The notes under the pieces were generated by a model. That model was not told the origin of the DNA. It worked only from the letters and a program-made list of their open reading frames with translations, and did not search any database. Shown here one piece after another: positions 11,547 through 21,016 of a stretch of DNA of 43,233 nucleotides. Position numbers and translations under genes: made by a program. Position 1 is the first letter of the stretch. Each line of letters starts with the position of its first letter. The stretch is from Clostridiales bacterium (GTDB taxonomy: Bacteria; Bacillota; Clostridia; Caldicoprobacterales; UBA3941), in the NCBI GenBank assembly GCA_012735575.1, contig JAAYGY010000028.1, positions 1 to 43,233 on the forward strand. The letters are read 5' to 3'.

Positions 11547-12323
11547 TTATGCCAGCAGCATTCGATCGCTGAAGCCTTCAAATTTCTCTAACAAATCTGT
11601 TACTTTTAGATTCTTCTTCTCCTCGCCGGAAACATCGTATACAATTTTCCCTTTGTCCATCATAATTAGCCGGTTGCCGTATTTAATAGCATCCTTCATA
11701 TTATGGGTAACCATAAGGGTGGTCAATTTGTTCTTTTCTACTAACTCCTCGGTTAACTCCAGCACCCTTACTGCAGTTTTAGGATCCAGGGCTGCCGTAT
11801 GCTCATCCAGCAGCAATAGTTTTGGTTTCTGTATTGTGGCCATTAACAGAGCCAGTGCCTGTCTCTGACCCCCTGATAAAAGACCGGCTTTAACATTGAG
11901 GCGGTGTTCCAGACCTAAATCCAGTATCTTCAGGGATTCTTGAAATTTTAACTTTTCTTCTTTTCTGACACCCCAGCCCAATCCTCTTCTTTTACCCCGA
12001 CGATTTGCAATGGCCAGGTTTTCAATAATTTCCATATCTGCAGCAGTACCCATCATAGGATCCTGAAATACTCTGCCTAAAAACGCCGCCCGCTTATACT
12101 CTGGCATTTTTGTTATATCCTCTCCTGCCAGTAAAATTTCTCCCCCTTCTGGCATATATACTCCTGCAATTAAATTTAGCAGGGTGGATTTTCCTGCACC
12201 ATTTCCACCAATTAGGGTAACAAAATCCCCTTCACTGATATGAAGATTTAAACCTGATAATACCCTTTGTTCATTTATAGTGCCAATATTAAAAACCTTA
12301 GTTAAATTCCTTATTCTTAACAT
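11547..12323 (-). CDS. ABC importer ATP-binding protein (TrpXYZ-type system)
   Basis: A 258-residue ATPase with Walker A GGNGAGKST (about 38-46), signature LLSGGQRQAL (about 148-157), Walker B LLLLDEHTAALDP and a switch His in VTHNM. It powers uptake through the permease encoded directly upstream (4-base gap). This ATPase/permease/lipoprotein set resembles the TrpXYZ-type family with an ABC_sub_bind (PF04392) lipoprotein. Members are linked to tryptophan or other aromatic amino acid uptake, but the substrate here is not shown by sequence. Transcribed as the last gene of the Lrp-led operon. Confidence 0.9.
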   Translation of the reverse strand: MLRIRNLTKVFNIGTINEQRVLSGLNLHISEGDFVTLIGGNGAGKSTLLNLIAGVYMPEGGEILLAGEDITKMPEYKRAAFLGRVFQDPMMGTAADMEIIENLAIANRRGKRRGLGWGVRKEEKLKFQESLKILDLGLEHRLNVKAGLLSGGQRQALALLMATIQKPKLLLLDEHTAALDPKTAVRVLELTEELVEKNKLTTLMVTHNMKDAIKYGNRLIMMDKGKIVYDVSGEEKKNLKVTDLLEKFEGFSDRMLLA

Positions 12324-12327
12324 ACTT

Positions 12328-13245
12328 TCACTCTGCCTTCTCTAGATTAATTTTAGGTTTTACGAATTTGGCTTTAATCTCTGGAATGGATAAAGCCATA
12401 GCGACCACAATGGCTGTAAACAGCTTTAAATTGGAAGATTTTAAGCCTATTCGCAGTACCAGGGCAATAATTATCCGATAAATAACTGAACCTGTAACTA
12501 CAGAGGTCATCCTTAAGAAATAGTTAATCCGGGTTCCGAAAAGCACCTCCCCTATAATAACAGCCGCCAGACCCATTACTATGGTTCCTGTACCCATGCC
12601 TACATCAGCATATCCCTGGCTTTGAGCTACCAAAGCTCCAGAGAGGGCTACCAGTCCATTACTTAATAGCAGACCCAGTATTTTCATCATGTCTGTATTT
12701 CCACCCATTGCCCGTGCCATATTTTCATTATTTCCCGTAGCACGGATCAGGGCACCGATTTCCGTTCCAAAAAACCAGTACAGTATCCCCATTATGGCCA
12801 ATACAAAAACCGCGCCAATACTTAGACTTACCATGGCCTTATCAAATCCTGCAGGTAAAATAAGCTGTGCTTTGGTGAAAATTGTTTCCATACCCAGCAA
12901 GGCTATATTTGCTTTCCCTCCCATGATGGTGAGATTTATAGAATAGAGAGCAATCATGGATAAAATACCTGATAAAATTGCCGGGATTTTCAGTTTAGTG
13001 TGTAAAACTCCTGTAACCACGCCTGCCAGCAAACCTGAACAAAAGGCTATTACAAGGCTTAAAAAAGGATCCCATCCCAGAATAATTAAAATAGCGCTTA
13101 CTGCGCCTCCTAAAGCAAAACTTCCGTCTACGGTTAGATCAGCATAGTTTAGAATTTTGTAAGTTATATATACTCCCAAGGTCATAATCCCCCACAATAC
13201 ACCTTGAGCAACTGCGCTGTTTATAGATAATAGCAAACCTTCCAT
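12328..13245 (-). CDS. ABC importer permease (BPD_transp_2 family)
   Basis: A 305-residue integral membrane protein with about eight to nine hydrophobic segments. Its N terminus has the LNYADLTVDGSFALGGAV motif typical of permeases paired with PF04392 substrate-binding proteins; the family is related to branched-chain amino acid and sugar permeases. It works with the ATPase (next gene) and lipoprotein (previous gene). The gap to the lipoprotein gene holds a hairpin that could lower its expression relative to the binding protein. Confidence 0.9.
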   Translation of the reverse strand: MEGLLLSINSAVAQGVLWGIMTLGVYITYKILNYADLTVDGSFALGGAVSAILIILGWDPFLSLVIAFCSGLLAGVVTGVLHTKLKIPAILSGILSMIALYSINLTIMGGKANIALLGMETIFTKAQLILPAGFDKAMVSLSIGAVFVLAIMGILYWFFGTEIGALIRATGNNENMARAMGGNTDMMKILGLLLSNGLVALSGALVAQSQGYADVGMGTGTIVMGLAAVIIGEVLFGTRINYFLRMTSVVTGSVIYRIIIALVLRIGLKSSNLKLFTAIVVAMALSIPEIKAKFVKPKINLEKAE

Positions 13246-13263
13246 GTCTTTTTATACCCCCAT

Positions 13264-13302
13264 TAGAAAGGATTTAGGCTATAAGCCCAAATCCTTTTTA
13301 TC
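13264..13302 (-). terminator. Intercistronic hairpin between lipoprotein and permease genes
   Basis: The arms AAAGGATTTGGGC and GCCTAAATCCTTT pair with one mismatch around a 5-base loop. No long T-run follows on the minus strand, so this is more likely a partial terminator or mRNA-stabilising hairpin. Such elements often make the binding protein more abundant than the membrane components. Confidence 0.6.
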
Positions 13303-13326
13303 TGAAATAATCAATTGATATTATTC

Positions 13327-14322
13327 TTATTCATTTACAAACTTTGCTCTTTCAAGCAAATCTTCAGGTATGGCTATACCAAGGGCGTCAGCCACTTCCT
13401 TGTTTATTAGCAGTTCAAAATTCTCTAGATACAGAATAGGCATATCCGCTGGATTCTTATTTTCTTTCATAATCTCAATAGCCTGAGTGCTAGTAAGCTT
13501 GCCCAGATCATAGTAGTTTATTCCATAAGTAGCCAGACCACCATTTCTTAGCATACCCTCTTCTCCTACAATAACGGGCATTTTGGCATCCTGGGCAATC
13601 ATAGATACTGTTGCCATACCGGATGCAATCATATTATCTGTAGGGCAATAGATAGCCTGAGCCTTTCCTACAACAGACTCCACTACCGATTGAATTTCAG
13701 AGGACTGGGATACGCTGGCATCGATAACATTAAGGCCCAGCTCATTAGCAGCCTCTTTGGCTAAATTAACCTGAAATACAGAGTTAGCTTCGCTGGAATT
13801 ATAAAGTACTGCTACTGTATCTGCATCAGGCAAAATTTCTTTTAAAAGCTCCATCTGTTCTTTTACAGGAGTTAAATCCGAAGTTCCCGCTACATTGGTA
13901 CCGGATTTTTCATTGGATTTAACCAGCTTTGCATCCTCAGGATCTGTAACAGCTGTAACCAGAATTGGGATCTCAGAGGTTTCGTTTGCCATAGCCTGTG
14001 CTGCAGGAGTTGCAATGGCCAGAACCAGATCCACCTTATCATTGACAAACTTAGCTGCAATGGTCTGGCAGTTGGATGTTTCGCCCTGGGCATTTTGATA
14101 ATCAATAGTAAAATCCTCGTCTTCAACAAGGCCCGCTTCTTTTAAGCCGTCTACAAAACCCTGATATGCCGCATCCAGGGCATCATGAGTTACCAGCTGA
14201 AGTACCCCAATCTTAAATGTCTTTTTTCCTCCGCTGGCCATTTGCCCGCTACATGAAGAGACAATAACCAAGCTGCAAATAAGTAACATGAGAATAAAAA
14301 CGTTTTTTACTACCTTCCACAT
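13327..14322 (-). CDS. ABC importer substrate-binding lipoprotein (PF04392 type)
   Basis: About 331 residues from the ATG at 14322 (site AAAGGGG); an in-frame ATG at 14343 is possible but poorly placed. The N terminus has a lipoprotein signal ending LVIVSSC, so the mature protein is anchored outside the membrane. The body is a two-lobed periplasmic-binding fold of the ABC_sub_bind family, with recognisable stretches KIGVLQLVTHDALDAA and AIYCPTDNMIASGM. Members bind tryptophan, tyrosine or related ligands; the ligand here is unknown. It is the second gene of the operon, after the Lrp-type regulator. Confidence 0.9.
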   Translation of the reverse strand: MWKVVKNVFILMLLICSLVIVSSCSGQMASGGKKTFKIGVLQLVTHDALDAAYQGFVDGLKEAGLVEDEDFTIDYQNAQGETSNCQTIAAKFVNDKVDLVLAIATPAAQAMANETSEIPILVTAVTDPEDAKLVKSNEKSGTNVAGTSDLTPVKEQMELLKEILPDADTVAVLYNSSEANSVFQVNLAKEAANELGLNVIDASVSQSSEIQSVVESVVGKAQAIYCPTDNMIASGMATVSMIAQDAKMPVIVGEEGMLRNGGLATYGINYYDLGKLTSTQAIEIMKENKNPADMPILYLENFELLINKEVADALGIAIPEDLLERAKFVNE

Positions 14323-14346
14323 AACAACATATCCCCTTTTCATTCT

Positions 14347-14820
14347 TTATGTATTATATATGGGAATCATAAGTTCCCTTTTCTCTGTACTGACTACTAT
14401 GCTGGTTTCCATGCTACTAATACCTGGAATAGAAACCAGAGCGTCTATAACATTCTTCTTATATACCTCTATATTAGGTGCTACAGCCTTTAAGAGGTAG
14501 TCTTTACTTCCCATTAGAGTGTAGCATTCCAATATATAAGGAAGCTCTTTGACCCTGCTAATAAAAATCTCAATGTTTTTCTGGTTGTAGGGTGCCAGGT
14601 TTATGGTTATAAAGGCTGTAATTTCAAAACCTAGTTTTTTTTCATCCAGCAAAGTAGTAAACCGCCGGATCACACCCTTTTCAATTAAATTTTTTGTACG
14701 GGCCAGGCAGGCAGAGGGTGAGAGTCCTACAGCCTTGGAAAGCTCAAGATTGGATATAGAGGCATCCTGTTCCAGAAGTAGTAATATTTTCTTATCAATT
14801 TTATCTAAATTAATTTGCAT
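14347..14820 (-). CDS. Lrp/AsnC-family transcriptional regulator
   Basis: About 157 residues from the ATG at 14820, preceded by GGAGGGG; a TTG in the same frame at 14835 is less likely. The N-terminal winged-helix domain starts INLDKIDKKILLLLEQD and contains the recognition region LSKAVGLSPSACLARTKNL. The C-terminal RAM domain (about 70-150), which binds amino acids, includes ILECYTLMGSKDYLLKAVA. It lies a few bases upstream of the lipoprotein gene and is cotranscribed with the importer. It therefore likely senses the transported amino acid and controls the operon, including itself. Confidence 0.93.
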   Translation of the reverse strand: MQINLDKIDKKILLLLEQDASISNLELSKAVGLSPSACLARTKNLIEKGVIRRFTTLLDEKKLGFEITAFITINLAPYNQKNIEIFISRVKELPYILECYTLMGSKDYLLKAVAPNIEVYKKNVIDALVSIPGISSMETSIVVSTEKRELMIPIYNT

Positions 14821-15092
14821 ATGCCCCTCCACCAAATAAAATTTTGCATTTCCGGTATCATAGCATATTATATTCTGTATGTCAAGCTATTGTTCGAATA
14901 ATCATCGGCATTTCAATGGCAAATGTATGAATATACTGAATTTTTTTATAACAGATGTTACGTCAGTAATACAAAAACTTATTTTATCTTTGTTTCTATA
15001 GTGTTAATATATATATAGGTAATGCCAGAAAATATCAAATTATAAGTGATAAGTGACCAGCCAATAAAATTTCAAAAAAAGGGGGCTTTATA

Positions 15093-15554
15093 ATGGGGAG
15101 TAAAGTGGATGATCTAACTGGTTTATATAATGCTGATACAGCCAGAGAGCATATTATTGAAAGGATGGAGAACATAAAGCCTGATACAACTGATGTCTTT
15201 TTGCTCATGGACTGTGACAACTTTCAGGATATTAATGAAACTCATGGCCATATAATAGGTGATAAAGTTTTAGAACATTTAGGAAATATTCTTAAAAAAT
15301 CTTTTAGAAAAACGGATATTATTGGACGTATGGGTGGAGATGAGTTTTGTGTATATATGAAAGATATGTCCTCTATAGAAATTGTTGAACAGAAATGCCG
15401 AAAAATAAATGATGATCTAAAGAAAGCATTAACCAATGTGGATGCATCTGTCAGCTTTGGAGTAACCTTGGTACAACATGAAGATACATATGAGAATGTC
15501 TATGAAAGAGCAGAAAGGGCTCTATATGAAGCAAAACAGAAAAGAAAAGCATAG
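15093..15554 (+). CDS. Stand-alone GGDEF diguanylate cyclase
   Basis: A 153-residue protein that is little more than one GGDEF domain: DDLTGLYNADTA at the start, MDCDNFQDINETHG with the metal-binding Asp, and the active loop GRMGGDEF. The inhibitory site RKTD sits at the correct distance before the loop, so product feedback is likely. It has no sensor, membrane or dimerisation domain, so control may come from expression level or a partner protein. The ribosome binding site (AAAGGGGG) is strong. It is one of the few plus-strand genes in this half and converges with folA, 3 bases apart. Confidence 0.9.
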   Translation: MGSKVDDLTGLYNADTAREHIIERMENIKPDTTDVFLLMDCDNFQDINETHGHIIGDKVLEHLGNILKKSFRKTDIIGRMGGDEFCVYMKDMSSIEIVEQKCRKINDDLKKALTNVDASVSFGVTLVQHEDTYENVYERAERALYEAKQKRKA

Positions 15555-15557
15555 TTT

Positions 15558-16055
15558 TTATGAATTAGAGCCCTTTTTCCGCTTATACACTTTAAAATAG
15601 TAGTCATAAGGATTTTTATAATCTCTTTTGCCTGAAATTCTGGATACCATTTCCCATTCTTTATTATTTATTTGGGGAAAATAGGTATCTCCCTCAAATT
15701 CATGGTCTATATAGGTTATATAAAGTTTTTCTGCATAAGGGAGGAAGGCGGAGTATATCTCCGCTCCTCCTATAATAAAGCACTCACTTTCATTTCTAAT
15801 ATCCCTGAATACCTCATCTATGGAGTGAGCTATTATACAACCTTCCTTAAAGTACTCCTTATTCCTTGTTAAAATAATATTCTTCCTTCCATCAAGAGGC
15901 TTGCCTATGGATTCAAAGGTCTTACGACCCATGACAACAGTGTGCCCCAAGGTCAGCTGTCTAAAATAGGCCAAGTCCTTGGGAAGCCTCCAGGGCATAC
16001 GGTTATTATTTCCTATAAGCCTGTTTCGGTCCATGGCAACAATAAGGGATATCAT
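15558..16055 (-). CDS. folA: Dihydrofolate reductase
   Basis: A 165-residue enzyme that reduces dihydrofolate to tetrahydrofolate with NADPH. It starts [20 protein letters not shown], with the substrate-binding loop [15 protein letters not shown] including the conserved Pro-Trp and Asp. [12 protein letters not shown] binds NADPH and FIIGGAEIY is the second cofactor loop. Its start overlaps the end of thyA by 4 bases (ATGA), the usual thyA-folA operon in which the dihydrofolate made by thymidylate synthase is recycled. Confidence 0.97.
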   Translation of the reverse strand: MISLIVAMDRNRLIGNNNRMPWRLPKDLAYFRQLTLGHTVVMGRKTFESIGKPLDGRKNIILTRNKEYFKEGCIIAHSIDEVFRDIRNESECFIIGGAEIYSAFLPYAEKLYITYIDHEFEGDTYFPQINNKEWEMVSRISGKRDYKNPYDYYFKVYKRKKGSNS

Positions 16056-16846
16056 ACTGATACCTCCCCTTTTATATGAGGAAGTGGGTCATAGTCTACA
16101 AGCTTAAAATCATCATATTTAAAGTCAAATATGGAATCAACATCCCTATTAATAATCATTTTAGGCAGCTTTCTTGGCTGTCTAGTTAGCTGTAATTTGA
16201 CCTGGTCAATATGATTTAGGTAAATATGGGCGTCACCAAGAGTGTGTATAAATTCACCAGGTTTTAAGCCGCATACCTTGGCTACCATCATAACCAGCAA
16301 AGAATAGGAGGCTATATTAAAAGGAACCCCAAGGAAAACATCACCGCTTCTTTGGTAAAGCTGGCAGGAAAGCCTGCCATTTGCCACATAAAACTGGAAC
16401 AGACAATGACAGGGGGGCAGTGCCATCTTGTCAATGTCAGCTACATTCCATGCACTGACTATATGCCTTCTAGAGTGGGGATTATTCTTAATGTCGTCAA
16501 TAACCCTGCTTAACTGGTCTATATACGCCCCATCACCTGTAGGCCATGACCGCCACTGATATCCGTATACAGGACCCAGGTCACCATTTTCATCGGCCCA
16601 TTCATCCCATATACGAACCCCATGCTCCCTAAGGTACCTGATATTAGTATCTCCTTTTATAAACCAGAGAAGTTCATAGATTATTGATTTTAAATGGAGT
16701 TTTTTGGTAGTCAGAAGGGGAAACCCCTCCTCTAAATTAAACCTCATCTGATATCCAAAGGTGCTAATGGTTCCAGTGCCGGTTCTATCTTCTTTCTGAA
16801 CACCAGTATCCAGTATATGTTTTAAAAGGTCAAGGTATTGTTTCAT
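16052..16846 (-). CDS. thyA: Thymidylate synthase
   Basis: A 264-residue protein with the same length and numbering as E. coli ThyA. It converts dUMP and methylenetetrahydrofolate to dTMP and dihydrofolate. The catalytic cysteine is Cys146 in [10 protein letters not shown]. The phosphate-binding arginines appear in [13 protein letters not shown], and folate and nucleotide contacts in [17 protein letters not shown]. It is coupled to folA by a 4-base overlap. ATG start after a short upstream gap from the ribonucleotide reductase gene (about 65 bases), so all three dNTP genes may be cotranscribed. Confidence 0.98.
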   Translation of the reverse strand: MKQYLDLLKHILDTGVQKEDRTGTGTISTFGYQMRFNLEEGFPLLTTKKLHLKSIIYELLWFIKGDTNIRYLREHGVRIWDEWADENGDLGPVYGYQWRSWPTGDGAYIDQLSRVIDDIKNNPHSRRHIVSAWNVADIDKMALPPCHCLFQFYVANGRLSCQLYQRSGDVFLGVPFNIASYSLLVMMVAKVCGLKPGEFIHTLGDAHIYLNHIDQVKLQLTRQPRKLPKMIINRDVDSIFDFKYDDFKLVDYDPLPHIKGEVSV

Positions 16847-16911
16847 TTTGTTTTTACCTCACATTTATACATTCTTGGCTAAAATTAAATATACATCCCT
16901 AGCCATTAGAA

Positions 16912-19905
16912 TTATGAACATCCTGTGGTAGCACCACATTCTTCGCATACCTTACAGGTTCCGTTCTTTCTTAGTCTGATGCTGCCACAAAGGGAACAGA
17001 CCTCACCATAGATGCGTTCGCCTTTTTCATTTTCACCTTCATAATAATCCTTATAGGAAGATTCATACTCTGATAAAGCTTTGTAATTTGAGCCTGCTAC
17101 CAGGTCCCTGGCAGATAGCATATCCCCGTCTACATCCGGCTTTGCTTCACATCTTGAAAAGTTACCCAGTTCAATATCAATTATCTTGCTTACTAAATCA
17201 GATATAGACGATGCATGTTTTATGTATGGGTGACGGCTAACAAAGCCCGATGGCTCATACTGCTGTCCCCTTAGCATCCTGGATATTTCCTGTGGTGGGA
17301 TATTATATTGAAGCATATTGGATATAGCCTTGGATAGGGAGGCAAGCAACCCCTTGACCACAGTACCCTCCTTATCTGTGGATATAAAAAGCTCGCCAAT
17401 TCTACCATCAGGGTAAAAATTCACCGTTATATAGAGTTCAATATCACCTATTTTGGCACTATGGGTAAAGCCAGGTCTTCTGCCTGTAACTTTCCTACGC
17501 ACAGCTTTTCTCTCTCTGCTGGCCTTTGCTATCTCCAGTAGTTCTTGGTAGGTCATATCTTCCAGCCTTTTTTCAGTATCATTATCCTTGGATGATGTTA
17601 GTGGCTGGCTTGCCTTTGATCCATCTCTATATATAGCAATGGCCTTAGTACCTGTGGTATAGGCTAATAAATGAATTCTTTCAATATCTTCAACAGTTGC
17701 CGTATTTGGCAGGTTTACAGTCTTGGATACAGATCCCGAAATAAGAGGGGTAATGGCAGATACCATAAGCACATGTCCCTCGGGGGCGATGGATCTTTTG
17801 CCTGTACCACATTTGCTGGCAGTGTCAAAAACAGGATAATGTTCCGGCCTTAAATGAGGCGCACCCTCTATCTTGCCATCTATAATATTATCCTTGTCAT
17901 CTTTACGTAGAATATAGGCAACAATCTCATCTATCTGCTTCTCTGTATATCCCAGCTTTTTAAGGGCAGTTTCAATTACCGGGTTGACCATCACCATAGA
18001 GGCCCCGCCTGCCAGTTTCTTATATATTACATGGGCATAGAAGGGTTCAATGGATGTAGCACCACAGTCCATAGCAAAGGATATTGTACCAGTAGGTGCC
18101 ACTACAGTTACCTGGGCATTGCGATACCCGTTTTTAACTCCCCTTTCATATGCCATATCCCATACCTTCATCAAGGTATGGCTTACACTATCCCAACCTA
18201 TCTTTCTAAGGTTTTCATGGTCTATCTCCATAGGCTGGTAGCTAAGACTCTCATAACTATCTTTTCTGGCGCCGGCAACCCTTGCATGATTTCGGATAAC
18301 CCTCAGCATATGTTCTTTGTTTATGTCATATTTTTCAAATGGACCTAATTTTTCAGCCATCAAGGCTGAAACATAATAGGAGTATCCCGTCATAATACCC
18401 ATTATGGATGCAGCCATGGTCCTGGCTTCAGGTGAATCATAGGCATAGCCGCAAGCCATGATAAGGGAGGCCAGGTTTGCAGGTCCAAGGCCTGTTGCCC
18501 TGAAAAGATAAGTCTTTCTGGCTATGTGCTTTGTAGGGAACTGTCCCCAGTGTATAGAGGCCTCTAAAACCATTTGAACCAATGCTACTGTATGCAAGAA
18601 CTCATCCAGCTTGAAGGTGCCCGACTCTACGTCTAGAAAATAGTACAGGTTTATAGATGCCAGATTGCAGGAAGTATCGTCTAAAAAGGCATATTCACTG
18701 CAGGGATTGGTAGCATTTATCTGGTTATGCTTGGCCCATAGCTGTCCGTCCTCACCTGCAGGACAGGTATGCCATTCATTAAACCTGCCATGAAACTGTA
18801 GCCCTGGATCAGCACAGTAGTATGCTGCTTGATTTATGGCATCCCAAAGTTCCTTTACCTTAAGCTCCTTATTGACGCTGGGATCCACACGACCCTTTAA
18901 GGTAATAGTTGCATTGGGGTCCTTATCCAGGTTAAGTATTTTCTTCATGGTCTCGTCCTGTAGCCGCACCGAGTTATTACCGTTCTGCCCCGAAACAGTA
19001 TTATAGGCTTCGCTGTTAAAGTCAGTATCATAGCCCATTTTTCCCAGGGCTCTAACCTTTTCTTCTTCTATCCTCTTCCAGTTTATAAAGTCCATAATAT
19101 CCGGATGATCATCATCTACAATAACCATCTTTGCAGCACGGCGGGTAGTGCCTCCAGACTTGATAGCTCCTGCATTTCTGTCAAAGCCTTTTAAAAAACT
19201 AAGCAGTCCTGATGAAACCCCGCCACCAGATAGCCTTTCCCCTTCGGCACGCAATGTAGAAAAATTAGTACCTGTACCAGATCCACCCTTAAAAAGTTTG
19301 GTCTCGGTAACATAATGATCGGATATGGACTGCTCTCCAATGAGCTTGTCCTGAATGGAAATAATAAAACAGGCTGATGCTTGGGTTCTTGTATAGAGGT
19401 CTTTACTTTCTACCACTTCTTTTTTATCTGGATCATAGTAGTATAAACCGTTGGGCTCTCCTTCTATACCATAGGCCCTCTTTAAACCGGTATTAAACCA
19501 TTGAGGAGAGTTAGGAGCCCATGCCTGAGCCAATAGCAAATATGCCAGCTCATCATATAAAATCTGTTTTTGTTCATCTGTATTAATCAGCCCTTCGTCC
19601 ATCAAGGCGGCTACCCAAAATGATACCATGCGGTGCACTATCTCCCGCATGCTGCGCTCATGGCCTACATGATTGTTTACACCTGCCTTTCTAAAATAAT
19701 GGCTGGCGATAATATCACATGCATTCTGGGAATAATGGGCTGGAAACTCCAAATCCCTCATATCGCAGATTATTTTATTGGTCCTGTAATCTCTAAGTAC
19801 TACGTCCACTGTTTTCCATTCAAAGAGATCATACACAGTCCTGCTTCTGTCAGCCTCCAACTGTTTGGTAAATTTTCTTACTATTAGTTCATCAATTTTA
19901 TACAT
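16912..19905 (-). CDS. nrdJ: Adenosylcobalamin-dependent (class II) ribonucleoside-diphosphate reductase
   Basis: A 997-residue class II reductase that makes deoxyribonucleotides using a B12-derived radical and works with or without oxygen. NPCSE (400-404) carries the radical Cys402 with its Asn and Glu partners; Cys179 (TQASACF) and Cys413 (DDTSCNLAS) form the redox pair. The C-terminal part has a TSCPD-type domain (about 780-890). The last residues contain a zinc-binding CxxC...CxxC set and a terminal Cys (TTGCS) likely to re-reduce the active site. It sits upstream of thyA-folA, so dTMP and dNTP synthesis are grouped. Confidence 0.96.
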   Translation of the reverse strand: MYKIDELIVRKFTKQLEADRSRTVYDLFEWKTVDVVLRDYRTNKIICDMRDLEFPAHYSQNACDIIASHYFRKAGVNNHVGHERSMREIVHRMVSFWVAALMDEGLINTDEQKQILYDELAYLLLAQAWAPNSPQWFNTGLKRAYGIEGEPNGLYYYDPDKKEVVESKDLYTRTQASACFIISIQDKLIGEQSISDHYVTETKLFKGGSGTGTNFSTLRAEGERLSGGGVSSGLLSFLKGFDRNAGAIKSGGTTRRAAKMVIVDDDHPDIMDFINWKRIEEEKVRALGKMGYDTDFNSEAYNTVSGQNGNNSVRLQDETMKKILNLDKDPNATITLKGRVDPSVNKELKVKELWDAINQAAYYCADPGLQFHGRFNEWHTCPAGEDGQLWAKHNQINATNPCSEYAFLDDTSCNLASINLYYFLDVESGTFKLDEFLHTVALVQMVLEASIHWGQFPTKHIARKTYLFRATGLGPANLASLIMACGYAYDSPEARTMAASIMGIMTGYSYYVSALMAEKLGPFEKYDINKEHMLRVIRNHARVAGARKDSYESLSYQPMEIDHENLRKIGWDSVSHTLMKVWDMAYERGVKNGYRNAQVTVVAPTGTISFAMDCGATSIEPFYAHVIYKKLAGGASMVMVNPVIETALKKLGYTEKQIDEIVAYILRKDDKDNIIDGKIEGAPHLRPEHYPVFDTASKCGTGKRSIAPEGHVLMVSAITPLISGSVSKTVNLPNTATVEDIERIHLLAYTTGTKAIAIYRDGSKASQPLTSSKDNDTEKRLEDMTYQELLEIAKASRERKAVRRKVTGRRPGFTHSAKIGDIELYITVNFYPDGRIGELFISTDKEGTVVKGLLASLSKAISNMLQYNIPPQEISRMLRGQQYEPSGFVSRHPYIKHASSISDLVSKIIDIELGNFSRCEAKPDVDGDMLSARDLVAGSNYKALSEYESSYKDYYEGENEKGERIYGEVCSLCGSIRLRKNGTCKVCEECGATTGCS

Positions 19906-20041
19906 AATACCCTCCTTAACAAACTGTAGTTTCGGGTAGAATTTTGTTTTATATTGTCCATAATAAAATTGTACTACTATATATATAACCAGTCAAACGA
20001 GTTTTACACCAGATATTGTGTGTATGCTTAAAATAACAAAA

Positions 20042-20086
20042 AAATCCCCGATTAATGGCAACCATATAACCAATAATCGGGGATTT
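20042..20086 (-). terminator. Intrinsic terminator after the MazG-like gene
   Basis: A long stem (AAATCCCCGATTA / TAATCGGGGATTT) with a roughly 19-base loop is followed on the minus strand by a T-run. It begins about 9 bases after the MazG-like stop codon and ends the transcript that comes from the right. Bases 19906-20041 show no gene and should hold the nrdJ promoter. Confidence 0.9.
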
Positions 20087-20094
20087 TAATATTT

Positions 20095-20421
20095 CTACTC
20101 TGTTCTGTTTTGACTCTGTTCTTTATCAAAGCCATCAGGATATCTTTTTTCCAGCTTTATAATGTTCTCTTTACATACATCGCCCAAATCAAGATCCAGG
20201 GCATCGGACATCAATGCTATATACCAGGCAATATCCCCTAGTTCCTTTTTAATATATTCTCTGTCCAGCTTATGCCCATGGAAGACGACCTTTTTGATAT
20301 GATCTACACATTCCCCTACCTCGCCAGCAAGTCCCAGACTGGCATTTAAAATCTGCTCTTCAACAGTAGAATAATTCCCTTTAGTTCGCATGGCTTTGCG
20401 CTGATATTCAGACATATTCAT
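20095..20421 (-). CDS. MazG-like nucleotide pyrophosphohydrolase
   Basis: A 108-residue all-helical protein of the MazG/dUTPase-2 superfamily. The metal-binding ExxE and ExxD pairs appear in GLAGEVGECVDH and KKELGDIAWY. Members hydrolyse nucleoside triphosphates to monophosphates and clear non-canonical or excess nucleotides. It is a single-domain version, not the two-domain MazG. It follows the free-methionine sulfoxide reductase gene by about 40 bases, so the two may be cotranscribed. Substrate unknown. Confidence 0.85.
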   Translation of the reverse strand: MNMSEYQRKAMRTKGNYSTVEEQILNASLGLAGEVGECVDHIKKVVFHGHKLDREYIKKELGDIAWYIALMSDALDLDLGDVCKENIIKLEKRYPDGFDKEQSQNRTE

Positions 20422-20459
20422 ACACTATCATTCCTTCTTAGATACAATTGTTCTGTGCC

Positions 20460-20963
20460 TTAAACAAATTTATCAGGCCAGATTAAATACTTATTGAGAA
20501 TATCCACAAAATCCTTTAGACCCTCAGCATCCTCCTCATTAAACCTTGCTTTAATGGGACTATCTATATCCAACACTCCTATAAGCCTGTCCCCTATTAT
20601 AATTGGGAGTACAATTTCTGACTGGGATGCAGCATCACAGGCAATATGCCCGGGAAACTTATTTACATCCTCTACTATTTGGATCTTTCTGGTTTTTGCA
20701 GCAGTACCGCATACTCCATTTCCTAAAGCTATCCTTACACATGCAGGCTTTCCTTGAAAAGAGGCCAGTACCAGCTCTTGTCCTTTATAGAGATAAAAAC
20801 CGGCCCAGTTGATATCTTCAAGCATTATATATAACAGGGAAGATGCATTGGATATTCCCGCCAGCCAGTCTGGCTCACCATCCAGCAAACCTGTTAGATA
20901 AGTATTTAGCTCCTTATAAAAGGATTTTTTATCCCTTGCCTTAATCTTTTCAAACTCAAACAC
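20460..20963 (-). CDS. msrC: Free methionine-(R)-sulfoxide reductase (GAF domain, fRMsr/MsrC)
   Basis: A 167-residue single GAF-domain enzyme that reduces free (R)-methionine sulfoxide. The three conserved cysteines are Cys75 (GKPACVRI), Cys85 (GNGVCGTAA) and Cys109 (GHIACDAAS), and the ligand pocket includes EIVLPI and LDIDSP. Length is typical. No signal peptide, so cytoplasmic. It protects the methionine pool, which fits the homocysteine biosynthesis genes elsewhere in the window, though the two are not linked. Confidence 0.9.
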   Translation of the reverse strand: MFEFEKIKARDKKSFYKELNTYLTGLLDGEPDWLAGISNASSLLYIMLEDINWAGFYLYKGQELVLASFQGKPACVRIALGNGVCGTAAKTRKIQIVEDVNKFPGHIACDAASQSEIVLPIIIGDRLIGVLDIDSPIKARFNEEDAEGLKDFVDILNKYLIWPDKFV

Positions 20964-21016
20964 ACTAGATTCTCCTTCTTTATTGCCTAACTGATCAACT
21001 GCACTAGCTATGAAAA

